From GAS368 sp965227745 (GTDB taxonomy: Bacteria; Verrucomicrobiota; Verrucomicrobiia; Opitutales; Opitutaceae): a DNA stretch of 64,000 nt. The DNA lies in NCBI GenBank assembly GCA_965227745.1, contig OZ245769.1:1984001-2048000 (forward strand), in the 5' to 3' direction. A program made the translations under genes and the position numbers. Below, in pieces: positions 25,298 through 34,628 of the stretch. The notes below the pieces were generated by a model. That model did no database searches. It was given only the letters and a program-made list of their open reading frames with translations, and was not told where the DNA came from. Numbering within the stretch: the stretch's first letter is position 1; every line of letters starts with the position of its first letter.

Positions 25298-26248
25298 TCA
25301 GCCTTTCGCCTCCAGCAATGCCGCCGCGAGCGCGCGCTCCACGAGCGGGACTTTAAATGCGTTCTGTTCCGTGGGCTTTGCGCCCGCCAGCAGCTTGGCC
25401 GCGACGGCCTTGGCCCCGTTCTTCATCTCCGCGTCCGCCGCGTCCACGCGCCACGGCATGTGCGCTACGCCGCCCACCGCCACGCGCCCGCTGCCGTCGC
25501 GTTGCACGATGGCCGCCACCGACACCAGGGCAAAAGCGTACGAGGAGCGGTCGCGCACTTTGTGGTACACGTGCACGCCGCCCACCGGCTTCGGGAGCGT
25601 CACATGCGTGATCAATTCCCCGGGCTGCAGGATGTTCTCCACATGGGGCGTATCGCCCGGCAGGCGGTAGAATTCCGCGATGACGATCCGGCGCGTCATC
25701 CCGTCGGCGCGAACCGTTTCGACGGTCGCGTCCAGCGCGCGCATCGCCACCGCCATGTCGCTCGGATGCGTGGCGATGCACGCCGCGCTGCTGCCGATGA
25801 TCGCGTGCTGGCGATTGACTCCGCCGATTGCCCCGCAGCCGCTGCCCGCCACGCGTTTGTTGCAGGGTTGGTTCGTATCGTAAAAATAGGGGCACCGCGT
25901 GCGCTGCAGGAGATTTCCCGCCGTCGTCGCCGCATTGCGCAACTGGCCCGAAGCCCCCGCGACCAAGGCCCGCGAGAGCACGCCGTAGTCGCGCCGCACG
26001 CGCTCGTCCGCCGCGAGGTCCGTATTCCGCACCAGTGCGCCGATGCGAAGCCCGCCCTCCGGGGTGGGTTCGATCGTGTCGAGGCCGAGTCCGTTCACGT
26101 CGATGAGGTGGGCGGGCGTCTCGATTTCCAGCTTCATCAGGTCGAGGAGATTGGTCCCCCCGGCGATAAACTTCGCGCCGGGTTGGCGCGATGCCGCTGC
26201 GGCCGCCTCGGCCGGGGTGCGCGGTTTCTCGTAGGTAAATTGTTTCAT
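25298..26248 (-). CDS. paoB: FAD-binding subunit of the PaoABC-type oxidoreductase
   Basis: The 316-residue subunit relays electrons from the molybdenum centre and iron-sulfur clusters to FAD. FIAGGTNLLDLMKLE is the FAD-binding motif. A cysteine-rich insert, CPYFYDTNQPCNKRVAGSGC followed by a further cysteine in SSAACIATHPSD, matches the extra 4Fe-4S cluster described for PaoB/YagS. Its start overlaps the stop of paoA by 4 bases, indicating translational coupling. Confidence 0.92.
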   Translation of the reverse strand: MKQFTYEKPRTPAEAAAAASRQPGAKFIAGGTNLLDLMKLEIETPAHLIDVNGLGLDTIEPTPEGGLRIGALVRNTDLAADERVRRDYGVLSRALVAGASGQLRNAATTAGNLLQRTRCPYFYDTNQPCNKRVAGSGCGAIGGVNRQHAIIGSSAACIATHPSDMAVAMRALDATVETVRADGMTRRIVIAEFYRLPGDTPHVENILQPGELITHVTLPKPVGGVHVYHKVRDRSSYAFALVSVAAIVQRDGSGRVAVGGVAHMPWRVDAADAEMKNGAKAVAAKLLAGAKPTEQNAFKVPLVERALAAALLEAKG

Positions 26249-26916
26249 GCGCTGCCTCCCACCTCGTTGATCGCCTCGACGATGTTGGAGTAGGCGCCGC
26301 AGCGGCAGAGGTTGCCGCTCATGCGCTCGCGGATCTCAGCGGCGGTGAGTTTCGGACGGCTCAGGAGGTCGCCGGTCACGTGACTCGGGATGCCGGCGTT
26401 GATTTCGCGGAGCACCGCCACGGCGGAACAGATCTGCCCCGAGGTACAGTAACCGCATTGGTAACCGTCGTGCTTCACAAAGGCCGCCTGCATCGGATGC
26501 AGTTTCTCCGGCGTGCCGAGACCCTCGATGGTGGTTACGTTCGCGCCTTGGTGCATTACCGCGAGCGTGAGGCACGAATTGATGCGTCGGTCGCCCACAT
26601 GCACGGTGCACGCGCCGCACTGGCCGTGGTCGCAGCCTTTCTTCGTGCCCGTCAGATGCAGGTGCTCGCGCAGCGCATCGAGCAGCGTCGTGCGGTTGTC
26701 GACTTCCACTTCGTGCACTTTCCCATTCACCGTAAAGGAGACCTTCGTCATAGAGCTCGTGTGATCCGGGTTCGCCGCCGGTGCGTTGGATTGCGCCATG
26801 CCCGCCGTGGGCCAAGCCGTGACGGCTACGGCCGCCGTGCCTGCGATGATGAATTCGCGCCGAGTGAGCTCGCACTCACTCCGAGGGGTCTTTGAGCGGT
26901 CGTCCGGAATTTGCAT
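26245..26916 (-). CDS. paoA: 2Fe-2S subunit of the PaoABC-type oxidoreductase, with Tat signal
   Basis: The 223-residue subunit has a twin-arginine signal (ELTRREFIIAGTAAVAVTAWP) that should export the folded complex. The plant-type ferredoxin cluster is in GCDHGQCGACTVHVGDRRINSC. The second 2Fe-2S domain has QCGYCTSGQI and SGNLCRCGAYSNIVEAI. Gene order paoA-paoB-paoC on one strand with overlaps of a few bases is a compact operon. No XdhC/PaoD maturation factor is seen nearby, so that function must be encoded elsewhere. Confidence 0.93.
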   Translation of the reverse strand: MQIPDDRSKTPRSECELTRREFIIAGTAAVAVTAWPTAGMAQSNAPAANPDHTSSMTKVSFTVNGKVHEVEVDNRTTLLDALREHLHLTGTKKGCDHGQCGACTVHVGDRRINSCLTLAVMHQGANVTTIEGLGTPEKLHPMQAAFVKHDGYQCGYCTSGQICSAVAVLREINAGIPSHVTGDLLSRPKLTAAEIRERMSGNLCRCGAYSNIVEAINEVGGSA

Positions 26917-27067
26917 AGGCCTTACTTCCCTTGATTTCGAGGGCGGTCCCCATAGTAACCGTTCTCTCCCGTCCGTTCCAATCGGGAAATGTTCTATTTC
27001 AGCTCTAAATAAGTCCCTAGTTCGCGCGCGAAACTTATCATCGAGCTTCCTTTCGCCCGTGGCCCGC

Positions 27068-27280
27068 TCATCGCCCCGCGTCGCGACTCCCCAGCAAACG
27101 CGCCGGTAAAAACAGGATCGCCTTCACCAGCGCCAGTACCGCCTCCATCACCAGCCCCACGATCCGAAACGGAATCGAAAGCAGCCACAGCAGCGGCCAC
27201 ACGACGAGCAGGAGCAAGGCCACCGGCCAGCATAGCACCAGCAGCAGCGCCCACAAAACCAGCATAAGGAGAGTTTTCAT
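27068..27280 (-). CDS. Small hydrophobic membrane protein
   Basis: The ATG at 27280 gives a 70-residue product, MKTLLMLVLWALLLVLCW onward, that is almost entirely hydrophobic with two predicted membrane segments and a basic tail (LLGSRDAGR). The frame extends upstream without a good start. No family is recognised. It is isolated between the Pao operon and the pseudopilin gene and could be a small stress or envelope protein. Confidence 0.5.
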   Translation of the reverse strand: MKTLLMLVLWALLLVLCWPVALLLLVVWPLLWLLSIPFRIVGLVMEAVLALVKAILFLPARLLGSRDAGR

Positions 27281-27399
27281 GGCGGAATCGTTTCTGTTCG
27301 GTTCACCTTTAGAACCCCGCCCACGCTCCGAAAGTTGCACGTCTTTCCTTCGCCTCTGCCGGCCTTTTCACTCCGGTCCCGGGTTTTCTCCCACCTGCG

Positions 27400-27418
27400 C
27401 GTAGTATCCTGCCCTACA
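27400..27418. repeat. 19-bp repeat CGTAGTATCCTGCCCTACA, copy 2
   Basis: This is an exact copy of 7751-7769. It lies 128 bp upstream of the pseudopilin start. A partial GCCCTACA recurs about 20 bp downstream. It is a possible regulatory site shared with the signal-peptidase-like gene. Confidence 0.6.
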
Positions 27419-27545
27419 CCGGCGTTCCGATATCGCCCTACAGACAATCGCCTACGGTTCGACTATACTTTGCCTCAGTCGCTACCGACCACTCGCCGCG
27501 CCCCGTCTCACGGAGCGCGTTAATTTTTTCCACCCATTCACCTTC

Positions 27546-27956
27546 ATGACATCCCTCGTTACTTCCCGTCTTTCTCCTCGTTCCGCTGCATCGCCGTCTC
27601 GCCGCGTAGTCCGCCGCTCCTCCGCTCGTGGCTTCACCCTCGTGGAAATCATGATCGTGGTCGTAATCATCGGCCTCCTCGCCTCTATGGCCATTCCCGC
27701 GTTCCAAAAAGTCCGCACCTCCTCGCAGGATAAGACCGTCCTAAACAACGCCCGCCAGCTCGCCGCCGCCGCCGACCAATATTTCCTCGAAAACGGCGTC
27801 TCGTCCGTGTCCCGGGGCAACCTCATTGGCGCCACCAATTACATCCGAGCCCTCAACCTCGTAGCCAACGAGACCTACCCCGCCGGCTTCACCCAGGGCC
27901 AGACCGTCACCGTCAGCGGCATCGCCGGCGCCCGCACCGTCACCTACGCGCCCTAA
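27546..27956 (+). CDS. Orphan type II secretion / type IV pilin-like pseudopilin
   Basis: The 136-residue product has a prepilin leader with a canonical processing site: ARG(29)/F(30)TLVEIMIVVVIIGLLAS, with Glu5 of the mature form present (residue 34). The hydrophobic N-terminal helix is followed by a short globular part (NNARQLAAAADQYFLENG, then a small beta region). It is GspG-like in the N-terminal half but lacks a visible calcium-loop signature, and no other secretion or pilus gene is adjacent. Verrucomicrobia often carry many such solitary pseudopilins. A prepilin peptidase elsewhere must process it. Confidence 0.85.
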   Translation: MTSLVTSRLSPRSAASPSRRVVRRSSARGFTLVEIMIVVVIIGLLASMAIPAFQKVRTSSQDKTVLNNARQLAAAADQYFLENGVSSVSRGNLIGATNYIRALNLVANETYPAGFTQGQTVTVSGIAGARTVTYAP

Positions 27957-28100
27957 ACACAATGCGCCGCGCCTCATTATGCGCGCGCCTCCTGGCTTCC
28001 ACTGCACGCGCGCAGTAGGTAGGGCGCGTTATCCCTAGCGCGCCGCTCAGGACGCTCGCCCCCGCGAGCGGCGGCGTAACTCCAAGCCCCTGCCTCGGAG

Positions 28101-28141
28101 CACTCTCAGCTCTTAGCTCTCAGCTCCGAGCTCTCCGCTTC
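28101..28141. repeat. AGCTCT/CAGC-rich intergenic repeat, copy B
   Basis: This degenerate tandem of about 10-bp units resembles CTCTCAGCTCTTAGCTCT. Related blocks lie at 5800-5842, 35371-35404 and 39180-39254, always between genes. Confidence 0.55.
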
Positions 28142-28149
28142 TTCACCCA

Positions 28150-29184
28150 TCACCTCTCCGCCTTCGCCTCCGCCTCATGCCCCCAGCGCGGCGCGAGCAC
28201 TCCGCCCACAAACAATTGGAGCGCGTGATAAATCATCAGCGGCAGCAGCACCACGCCCGCCGCCGGGTTTCCCGCGAGTAGCACCTGCGCCATCGTCACG
28301 CCCTGCGCGAGGCTCTTCTTCGAGCCGCAGAAAATCAGCGCCATCCGGTCGCCGTGGTCGAATTTCAGCGCCCGTGCCACCGCGATCATCGCAAAGAGCG
28401 CGACCGCAAACAGCACGCCGGCCCCCAGCGTCACGCCCACCAGTAATTTCACGCCGTGCCCGGCCCACACATTGTTTTCGAAAGAATCGCAGAACGACGA
28501 ATAGACGAGGAACAGGATTAGCAGCCGGTCCGTGAGTTGCAGCGCCACCCGGTGCCGCCCCGCCCACGCCGCGAGCAGCGGTCGCGAGAGTTGCCCGAGC
28601 AGCATCGGCAGCACCAGCATCTTCGCGATATCCACGATGGCCGTCCCAAGATCGCCGCCCGCCCCTGCCACACCCGCGAGTGCGTAGAGCCACAGCGGCG
28701 TCAGCACGATGCCGAGCAGGCTCGAGATCGTCGCGTTAAACACCGCGCCCGGCACATTCCCACGCGCCACGCCGGTCAACGCTACCGACGACGAGATGGT
28801 CGAGGGCAACGCGCACAAATAGATAAATCCAAACCTCAACTCCGGCGACACCCACGCCGCCGTCGCGTGCACGATCAGGTACGCCAACACGGGAAAAAGT
28901 AAAAACGTCCCCGCCTGCACCGCCACGTGCAGCCGCCAGTTGAGCGCCCCGCCTTTTAGCGCCGCAAAGGAGAGCGTCAGGCCGTACACGTAAAAGACCA
29001 CCATCACGCCGACCGAGGTCACCGTGTGCGCGTGCAGCGGGCCCTTCGCTGCGCCGAGACCCGGCGCCAGCGCCGCGAGGCCGACGACCGCCAGCATCGC
29101 CGGCAAAAACCAGTCCGGCCGCTTCTTTTTCGGCGGCGCCGCCGAGGGCCCCACCGCGGGCTGCTGTCCGCTGCGTCCACTCAT
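28150..29184 (-). CDS. Bile acid:sodium symporter-family transporter (SBF-like)
   Basis: This is an integral membrane protein of 344 residues with about ten hydrophobic segments. It belongs to the BASS superfamily, the SBF-like (YfeH/RCH1) branch: LPSTISSSVALTGVARGN, GNVPGAVFNATISSLLGI and FCGSKKSLAQGVTMAQVLL are characteristic crossover motifs. The start codon overlaps the murJ stop by 3 bases, so the two genes are translationally coupled. The transported organic anion is unknown. Confidence 0.88.
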   Translation of the reverse strand: MSGRSGQQPAVGPSAAPPKKKRPDWFLPAMLAVVGLAALAPGLGAAKGPLHAHTVTSVGVMVVFYVYGLTLSFAALKGGALNWRLHVAVQAGTFLLFPVLAYLIVHATAAWVSPELRFGFIYLCALPSTISSSVALTGVARGNVPGAVFNATISSLLGIVLTPLWLYALAGVAGAGGDLGTAIVDIAKMLVLPMLLGQLSRPLLAAWAGRHRVALQLTDRLLILFLVYSSFCDSFENNVWAGHGVKLLVGVTLGAGVLFAVALFAMIAVARALKFDHGDRMALIFCGSKKSLAQGVTMAQVLLAGNPAAGVVLLPLMIYHALQLFVGGVLAPRWGHEAEAKAER

Positions 29185-30794
29185 TTTTCCTTCGCCTCCT
29201 TCCGTCCGCGCCCGAATTTCCTCGCGACCATCGCGGCGAGGTCATCGCGACCCTCGATTTTCAGCGCCCACATCAGCGGCGCATACACGCCCACGCCCAG
29301 CGCGATCAGGACCGCCAGCGCCAGGCCATCGCTCCACTTCGTCGGCGCCGCCACCACCCAATGCGACCAGCCCCACCAGCCCGCCGACACCACCGCGCCC
29401 ATCACGACGCTCGCGCCGATCACCTTCGCGAGATCGCGCACGAGATGCTGGAAGCGCATCGCCGGGTGTTGCTTCGCCAACGCGCGCTGGAGGTACCACG
29501 CCTGCACCACAATCGCCACATTGCCCGCCAGCGCGAGGCCCACCGTCCCCAGCCGCTCCATCAGCACGATGCTCAGCGCGAAGTTCACGATAAAGCTCAC
29601 CACTGCCGCGCGCACCGGCGTCACCGTGTCCTTTTGCGCGTAAAACGCTCGCAGCACTAGGTTCACAAACGAGAAAAAGGGCAGCCCCAGAGCATACACC
29701 GCCAGCACCGGGGTCATCAGCCCTGTGTCCGCGCTGGAAAAGGCCCCGCGTTGAAACAGCAGCCGCACGATCGGCACCGCCAGCACCACGAGCCCCACCG
29801 CCGCCGGCACATTGATCACGAGAATCAGCCGCATGCCCTTGCGGTACGCGCTCGCCAGATTCGGCCAGTCCCCCGCCGCCGCATGTTTCGAGATCAGCGG
29901 AAACACCACCGTCGAGATCGCCACCGCAAACACCCCGATGGGCAACTCCATCAGCCGCGTCGCGAGATTGAGCACCGTCACCGCCGAGTCGTTCAGCGAC
30001 AGCCCGATGAGTCGCGACACCGCCATGTTGATCAAATAAATCGCCGAGCCAAACACCGTCGGCCCCATCAGCTTCGCGATCTGCCGCACCGCCTCGCTGC
30101 GCCGCAGGTCGAAGCGCGGGCGCCACCCCTCGCTCATCAACGCCGCCGCCGGCACCGTCATCTGCAAAAATCCTCCGAGCAGCGCCGCCCAGCACAGCCA
30201 CAGCATCTGCCCCTCGCGCGTCGCCGACCACCCGCCATACGTCGCCCCGCCCAGCAGCCCCAACATCGAAAGATTCAGCCAGATCGGCGACAGCGCCGGC
30301 TCCAAAAACCGCTGCAGCGTCTGCAACGCCGCGCTAAACGCCGCCGCGATGCACACAAAAATCAGATACGGAAACAGCAGCACCGCGAGGTGCGACGCCT
30401 TCAGAAACCGTTGCGCCGTGTCCTCCTCCAGCCCCCACTGCCGCGCCAGCCCCACCACCGCCTCCGTCTGCCACAGCACCGCCATCGCGATCAACACGAT
30501 GATCGTCGTCGTCACCAGCAGCCAGCTCGCCACCTGGTTCACCACCGCAAAGGTCCCCGGCCGCTGCCGTGCCTTCATCTCGTCATGCAGCGTCGGCACC
30601 AACGCCGCCGTCAGCGCCCCCTCGCCGAGCAAGCGGCGAAACAAATTCGGCAGCGTAAACGCCGTGTAGAACGACGACGCCAGCTCCGACACCCCAAACA
30701 CCGCCGTCACCAGCATATCGCGCCCAAGCCCCAGCACCCGCGAAGCCATGGTGGCCGTCGCGACGACGCTGATGTTCTTAAAACTCTTCGACAC
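29181..30794 (-). CDS. murJ: Lipid II flippase MurJ
   Basis: This MOP-superfamily flippase moves lipid II across the inner membrane for peptidoglycan synthesis. It has about 537 residues and some 14 hydrophobic helices. SVVATATMASRVLGLGRDMLV and TAFTLPNLFRRLLGEGALTAA form the conserved MurJ opening with the essential arginines, and FYAQKDTVTPVRAA is the later family motif. The GTG at 30794 gives VSKSFKNISVVA and fits the family; a further GTG at 30851 would add 19 poorly conserved residues. It heads a two-gene unit with the BASS transporter. Confidence 0.92.
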   Translation of the reverse strand: MSKSFKNISVVATATMASRVLGLGRDMLVTAVFGVSELASSFYTAFTLPNLFRRLLGEGALTAALVPTLHDEMKARQRPGTFAVVNQVASWLLVTTTIIVLIAMAVLWQTEAVVGLARQWGLEEDTAQRFLKASHLAVLLFPYLIFVCIAAAFSAALQTLQRFLEPALSPIWLNLSMLGLLGGATYGGWSATREGQMLWLCWAALLGGFLQMTVPAAALMSEGWRPRFDLRRSEAVRQIAKLMGPTVFGSAIYLINMAVSRLIGLSLNDSAVTVLNLATRLMELPIGVFAVAISTVVFPLISKHAAAGDWPNLASAYRKGMRLILVINVPAAVGLVVLAVPIVRLLFQRGAFSSADTGLMTPVLAVYALGLPFFSFVNLVLRAFYAQKDTVTPVRAAVVSFIVNFALSIVLMERLGTVGLALAGNVAIVVQAWYLQRALAKQHPAMRFQHLVRDLAKVIGASVVMGAVVSAGWWGWSHWVVAAPTKWSDGLALAVLIALGVGVYAPLMWALKIEGRDDLAAMVARKFGRGRKEAKEK

Positions 30795-30929
30795 TCGCCG
30801 AGTGTTCGTTCGCGACCCCCGCCGCGCAAGAACGGAGAAGCCTCCGCCCACGTCCTACCACCCGTTAACCCTCTCCCCGACTAATTCCCCGGCACCCCGC
30901 GTTTCTCAACTCTGTCCGTTATCTCTCAA

Positions 30930-31619
30930 CTACGGCGCCGAGGTTCCCGCTCCCGCCGCCGGTGCCGTCGTCCGCGCGCTCCCGGCACCCGCCGCGCGCG
31001 CCGCGGCCGCCGCATCAAGGGTCTTCACCGCCGCCTCGCGCACCGCCGCGATCGAGGCATTGCTCTGCGGCACATCGATGAGCGTTTGAAATTTCGTATC
31101 CATCGCCGTGTAGCTCGACGCCACCGCCGAGAGCAGCGGCATCGCCGTCTCGATGCGGCCCGCCATGCCTTGGATCGAAACGCGCACGTTCCAAATCTCC
31201 GGCTCCCGTGAACTCACCATCGCCTTGCCCTTGTTCGGCCGCGCCGAAAGTTCGAGATAAGTTTCCCGCGTGCTCGGGTCCGCGCGCGGCGCGAGCTCCT
31301 GCCCGCAGCTTACCTCGATCATCACATCCGGCGGCACGGTCTCCGGCGCCTCATACATCCCCGCGTGCGCCAAGGCCGCCGACACGCAAGCCGCGACCAC
31401 TGCCGCATCTACCTGCCCCGATGTCATCACCGCCCGCCGGCCTACGAGTCGAAACGATTTCCCCGCGGGCTTTTCGATATTCGGCGCGCAAATCGCATCC
31501 ACCGTTACCTTGTGTTTCGGGACGAAAATATTGCCGCATCCGCCCAACAGCGAAATCGCCAGCGCCCCCGCGAGCGACGTCGCCAGCCACGACGATAAGG
31601 TGCGTCCGAAAATGTTCAT
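30930..31619 (-). CDS. Predicted lipoprotein of unknown function
   Basis: The ATG giving MNIFGRTLSSWLAT starts a lipoprotein signal with the lipobox LLGGC at residue 28. The mature part carries VTVDAICAP, a VGRRAVMTSGQVDAAVVAACVSAALAHAG helix and a C-terminal Ala/Pro-rich tail. I recognise no family. The 229-residue protein would sit on the periplasmic face of the inner or outer membrane. It lies between murJ and ptsI, all on the minus strand, with no evidence of a shared transcript. Confidence 0.7.
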   Translation of the reverse strand: MNIFGRTLSSWLATSLAGALAISLLGGCGNIFVPKHKVTVDAICAPNIEKPAGKSFRLVGRRAVMTSGQVDAAVVAACVSAALAHAGMYEAPETVPPDVMIEVSCGQELAPRADPSTRETYLELSARPNKGKAMVSSREPEIWNVRVSIQGMAGRIETAMPLLSAVASSYTAMDTKFQTLIDVPQSNASIAAVREAAVKTLDAAAAARAAGAGSARTTAPAAGAGTSAP

Positions 31620-31792
31620 ACTCGTTCCGCCCTTCTCAGATATGCACCGCGCAAAAATTCGCAACCTGCGTCGCGTAACTGAAATGTTACCGCGTTCTCC
31701 CCTACTTCCCGCCCTTCGCCTCCGGCACTCTCAACTGTGTCCCTTGCAACGCGCGTTAAACCTAAGTTCATGGCGTCGTCAGTTAACATTCC

Positions 31793-33556
31793 TCAATCCA
31801 TCTTCACCCGCGCGCGATAAAAGGCGTCGCAGCGCGCGTAAATTTCCTTGGGCGAACTCATCGTCAGCGCCTCGGCCGCGAGCGCGCGCGCATCGGCCAT
31901 CGTCATGGCGCGGACGAGGTACTTCACCGCAGGCAGCCACCCGGGCGACATACTCAGCGAATCGATGCCGAGGCCCAGCAGCAGCGGCGCAAAGACCGGA
32001 TCGCCGGCCATCTCGCCGCACACACCGACCGTGATCTTCTCCTTGTGCGCCTCGTCGACGATATGTTTGAGCGTGCGCACCACCGCTGGGTGAGTCGGCT
32101 CGTAGAGGTGCGCGATGCGGTCGTTCACGCGGTCGATCGCCAGCAGGTACTGGATGAGATCGTTGGTGCCGACACTGAAAAACGCGCAGTCTTTCGCGAG
32201 GATATCCGCCGTGTAGGCCGCGCTCGGGATCTCGATCATCGCGCCCACTTCGAGCTTCGGATCGTACGGCACGCCCTTGGCCTTCAGTTCCGCCCGGCAC
32301 TCGTCGAGCATGTGATTCGCCCGGTACAGTTCCTCGCTGCCCGAGATCATCGGGTACATGACCCGCACCTTGCCGTGCGCACTCGCGCGAAGGATCGCGC
32401 GGAGTTGGTCTTTGAAAATATCCTCGTTCTCCAGGCAAAAGCGGATCGCGCGGAATCCCATGAAGGGATTGTTTTCCTTGGGGAAAAGCTCGGGGTTGCT
32501 CGCCATCGGCTTGTCGCCGCCGAGGTCGAGGGTGCGGATGATCACGGGATTGGGCGCCGCCAACTCCGCGACTTCCTTATACGCGAGAAACTGTTCCTGC
32601 TCCGTCGGGATGCGCGCCGAATTGAGAAAGAGATACTCCGTGCGGTAGAGGCCCACGCCTTGCGCGGCGTATGATTTTACCTGCGCCATCTCATCGACTT
32701 TCTCGATGTTCGCCATGAGCGAAACCGATACACCGTCGAGCGTCACCGCCGCCTGGCGGTTGGCCTCGATCATCCGTGCTTCGAACGATTTTTTCCGCTC
32801 CTGAATCTTCCCGTACCGGAAAAGCGTGCTCTCCGAGGGATTGAGAATCACGAGGCCGTCGTACCCATCGACGATGGCCCAGTCGCCGTTGTGCGCCTTC
32901 TTCGTGAAATTGCGCACGCCCACCACCGCTGGCACCTTCATCGAGCGCGCGACGATCACCGCGTGACTCGTCCGGCTGCCCGAGTCCGTCACCAGCGCGA
33001 TGGCCGCGCTGCGATCGATGCTCGCGGAGTCCGAGGGGGAGATGTCGTTCGCCACCACGATGCGTTTATCCGCAAGGCGGCTGAGCGAGTTCTCCGCCTG
33101 CCCGAGCAGGTTTTGCAACACGCGTTGGGCGACGTCGCGGATGTCCCCCGCGCGCTCGCGCAGGTACTCATCGTCGATCTCGGCAAATGCCTTGATGTAG
33201 CGCTGCGAGACTTTGTTGAAGCAGGTCTCGATATTGCGCCCCGTCGATTCAAATTCACGGATCGTCTCCCCGATCAGCGCCTGGTCTTCCAGCACCATCA
33301 GGTGCGCGTCGAAAATCAGCGCTTCTTCCGGCCCGATGTTCTTTTCGACCTCGTTTTTGATCTTCGAAATCTGCTGCCGCGTCGTCAGGAGCGCGCGTTC
33401 GAACCGCGACACTTCCTCGATCCGTTTCTCCGGCTCCACTTGGTAGCTCGGCACTTCCACATCGCTTTGGATGTAGACGAAAACCTGTCCATACGCGATC
33501 CCGTTGGAAGCCGCGATACCCTGGACTGTGATTTCGTTTTTGTCTGGCTGGGCCAT
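31793..33556 (-). CDS. ptsI: PTS enzyme I (phosphoenolpyruvate-protein phosphotransferase)
   Basis: This first enzyme of the phosphotransferase system transfers phosphate from PEP to HPr. The 587-residue protein has the expected domains. There is an N-terminal HPr-binding part; a swivelling domain has the phosphorylated histidine in DSGSRTSHAVIVARS (His198). The PEP-binding TIM barrel has YRTEYLFLNS, DLGGDKPMASN, FFSVGTNDLIQY and GVCGEMAGDP with the active cysteine. The ATG giving MAQPDKNEITVQGIAAS is chosen; the longer frame before it runs toward ispE. No HPr or EII gene is adjacent, so it may serve general or regulatory PTS functions. A PtsP with a GAF domain is excluded. Confidence 0.92.
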   Translation of the reverse strand: MAQPDKNEITVQGIAASNGIAYGQVFVYIQSDVEVPSYQVEPEKRIEEVSRFERALLTTRQQISKIKNEVEKNIGPEEALIFDAHLMVLEDQALIGETIREFESTGRNIETCFNKVSQRYIKAFAEIDDEYLRERAGDIRDVAQRVLQNLLGQAENSLSRLADKRIVVANDISPSDSASIDRSAAIALVTDSGSRTSHAVIVARSMKVPAVVGVRNFTKKAHNGDWAIVDGYDGLVILNPSESTLFRYGKIQERKKSFEARMIEANRQAAVTLDGVSVSLMANIEKVDEMAQVKSYAAQGVGLYRTEYLFLNSARIPTEQEQFLAYKEVAELAAPNPVIIRTLDLGGDKPMASNPELFPKENNPFMGFRAIRFCLENEDIFKDQLRAILRASAHGKVRVMYPMISGSEELYRANHMLDECRAELKAKGVPYDPKLEVGAMIEIPSAAYTADILAKDCAFFSVGTNDLIQYLLAIDRVNDRIAHLYEPTHPAVVRTLKHIVDEAHKEKITVGVCGEMAGDPVFAPLLLGLGIDSLSMSPGWLPAVKYLVRAMTMADARALAAEALTMSSPKEIYARCDAFYRARVKMD

Positions 33557-33627
33557 GAATGCGCCCGCGCACCCGCGAGCCGCAAGCAAGGATAACGCGA
33601 CGCCCGCGCGAAGGGTCAACGGCGGAT

Positions 33628-34599
33628 TTACGTAATTCGCGTTTCTATTGCAAAAACTGTCGGCCCCGCATCCGCGCGGATCGTTTCCATGATCGCCTCC
33701 ACCGGAGCATCCTCGGGCAGCAGCGCGAAGCACGCGCTCCCGCTCCCGCTCATCCTGCCGGTCAGTCCGAATTTCCGCTCCAATCGTTCTAACATCACGG
33801 GAAGCGCGAGAAATTTCTCAAATGCCACCCGCTCCATGTTATTGTAAAGCAGGGCTTCGGCGGGCGCCTTTCCCCCGAGCCATTCGGCGAGACGCGCTTC
33901 CGCTTCTGTAGGGGGTAAGTAGATACGTGGGTCCTCGTTCGCGGCAGGAATTCCCCTCCTTTTCCCGGGTGATTCCCTCAGCTCGCGATCCCGCGCCACC
34001 ATCCGCCCATACGCCCAAGGCGTGGAGATGCCAAACGCCGGTTTGAAAATCACCACTCGCCGTCCGCGCAGTCGCGCCGTCGCCTCGGCGGACAGCGCTT
34101 CGACTTTTTCTCCACGTCCGCGCATGACAACGGGCCCCGATTGCAGAAACAGCGGGCAGTCCGACCCGAGTCCCGTCGCGATTTCGAGCAACTGCTCCGG
34201 CGTCAGCGGTGTCCCGGTCAGGGCATTGAGTCCGCGGAGCGTCGCCGCCGCATCGCTGCTCCCGCCGCCGAGCCCCGCGCCCATGGGCACGCGTTTTGTC
34301 AGGAAAAATTTCGCGCCTCCGCTCCATCGCTCTTTCGCCGCACTGCCAAAGGCCTCCGCCGCCTTCAAAATGAGGTTGCTGCCGTCTAGCGGCACGGTCG
34401 CATCGTCGCAACTCAGCGCGAAACGCGGCCCCTCCGCCCCCTCTGGTTTCAGCTCGATTTGCAGCGTATCGCCAAACTCCACCTGCGTCACGACCGACAC
34501 CAAATCGTGGAATCCATCGCTCCGCCGCCCGGTGATCGCGAGAAACAGGTTCAACTTTGCCGGCGCCGGCACCGTTATTTTAGCTTCATTCGTGAGCAT
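33628..34599 (-). CDS. ispE: 4-diphosphocytidyl-2-C-methyl-D-erythritol kinase
   Basis: This GHMP kinase carries out the ATP-dependent 2-phosphorylation in the MEP isoprenoid pathway. APAKLNLFLAITGRRSDGFH is the substrate motif at the N-terminus, and PMGAGLGGGSSDAAATL the ATP loop. MSGSGSACFAL is the third GHMP motif. Its 323 residues are slightly longer than usual. It sits close to ispD and ispF, separated by pyrF, and is divergent from pyrF with a 29-bp start-to-start gap. Confidence 0.93.
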   Translation of the reverse strand: MLTNEAKITVPAPAKLNLFLAITGRRSDGFHDLVSVVTQVEFGDTLQIELKPEGAEGPRFALSCDDATVPLDGSNLILKAAEAFGSAAKERWSGGAKFFLTKRVPMGAGLGGGSSDAAATLRGLNALTGTPLTPEQLLEIATGLGSDCPLFLQSGPVVMRGRGEKVEALSAEATARLRGRRVVIFKPAFGISTPWAYGRMVARDRELRESPGKRRGIPAANEDPRIYLPPTEAEARLAEWLGGKAPAEALLYNNMERVAFEKFLALPVMLERLERKFGLTGRMSGSGSACFALLPEDAPVEAIMETIRADAGPTVFAIETRIT

Positions 34600-34628
34600 G
34601 AGTGGTGCTTAGTGGTTCAAATATCTCG

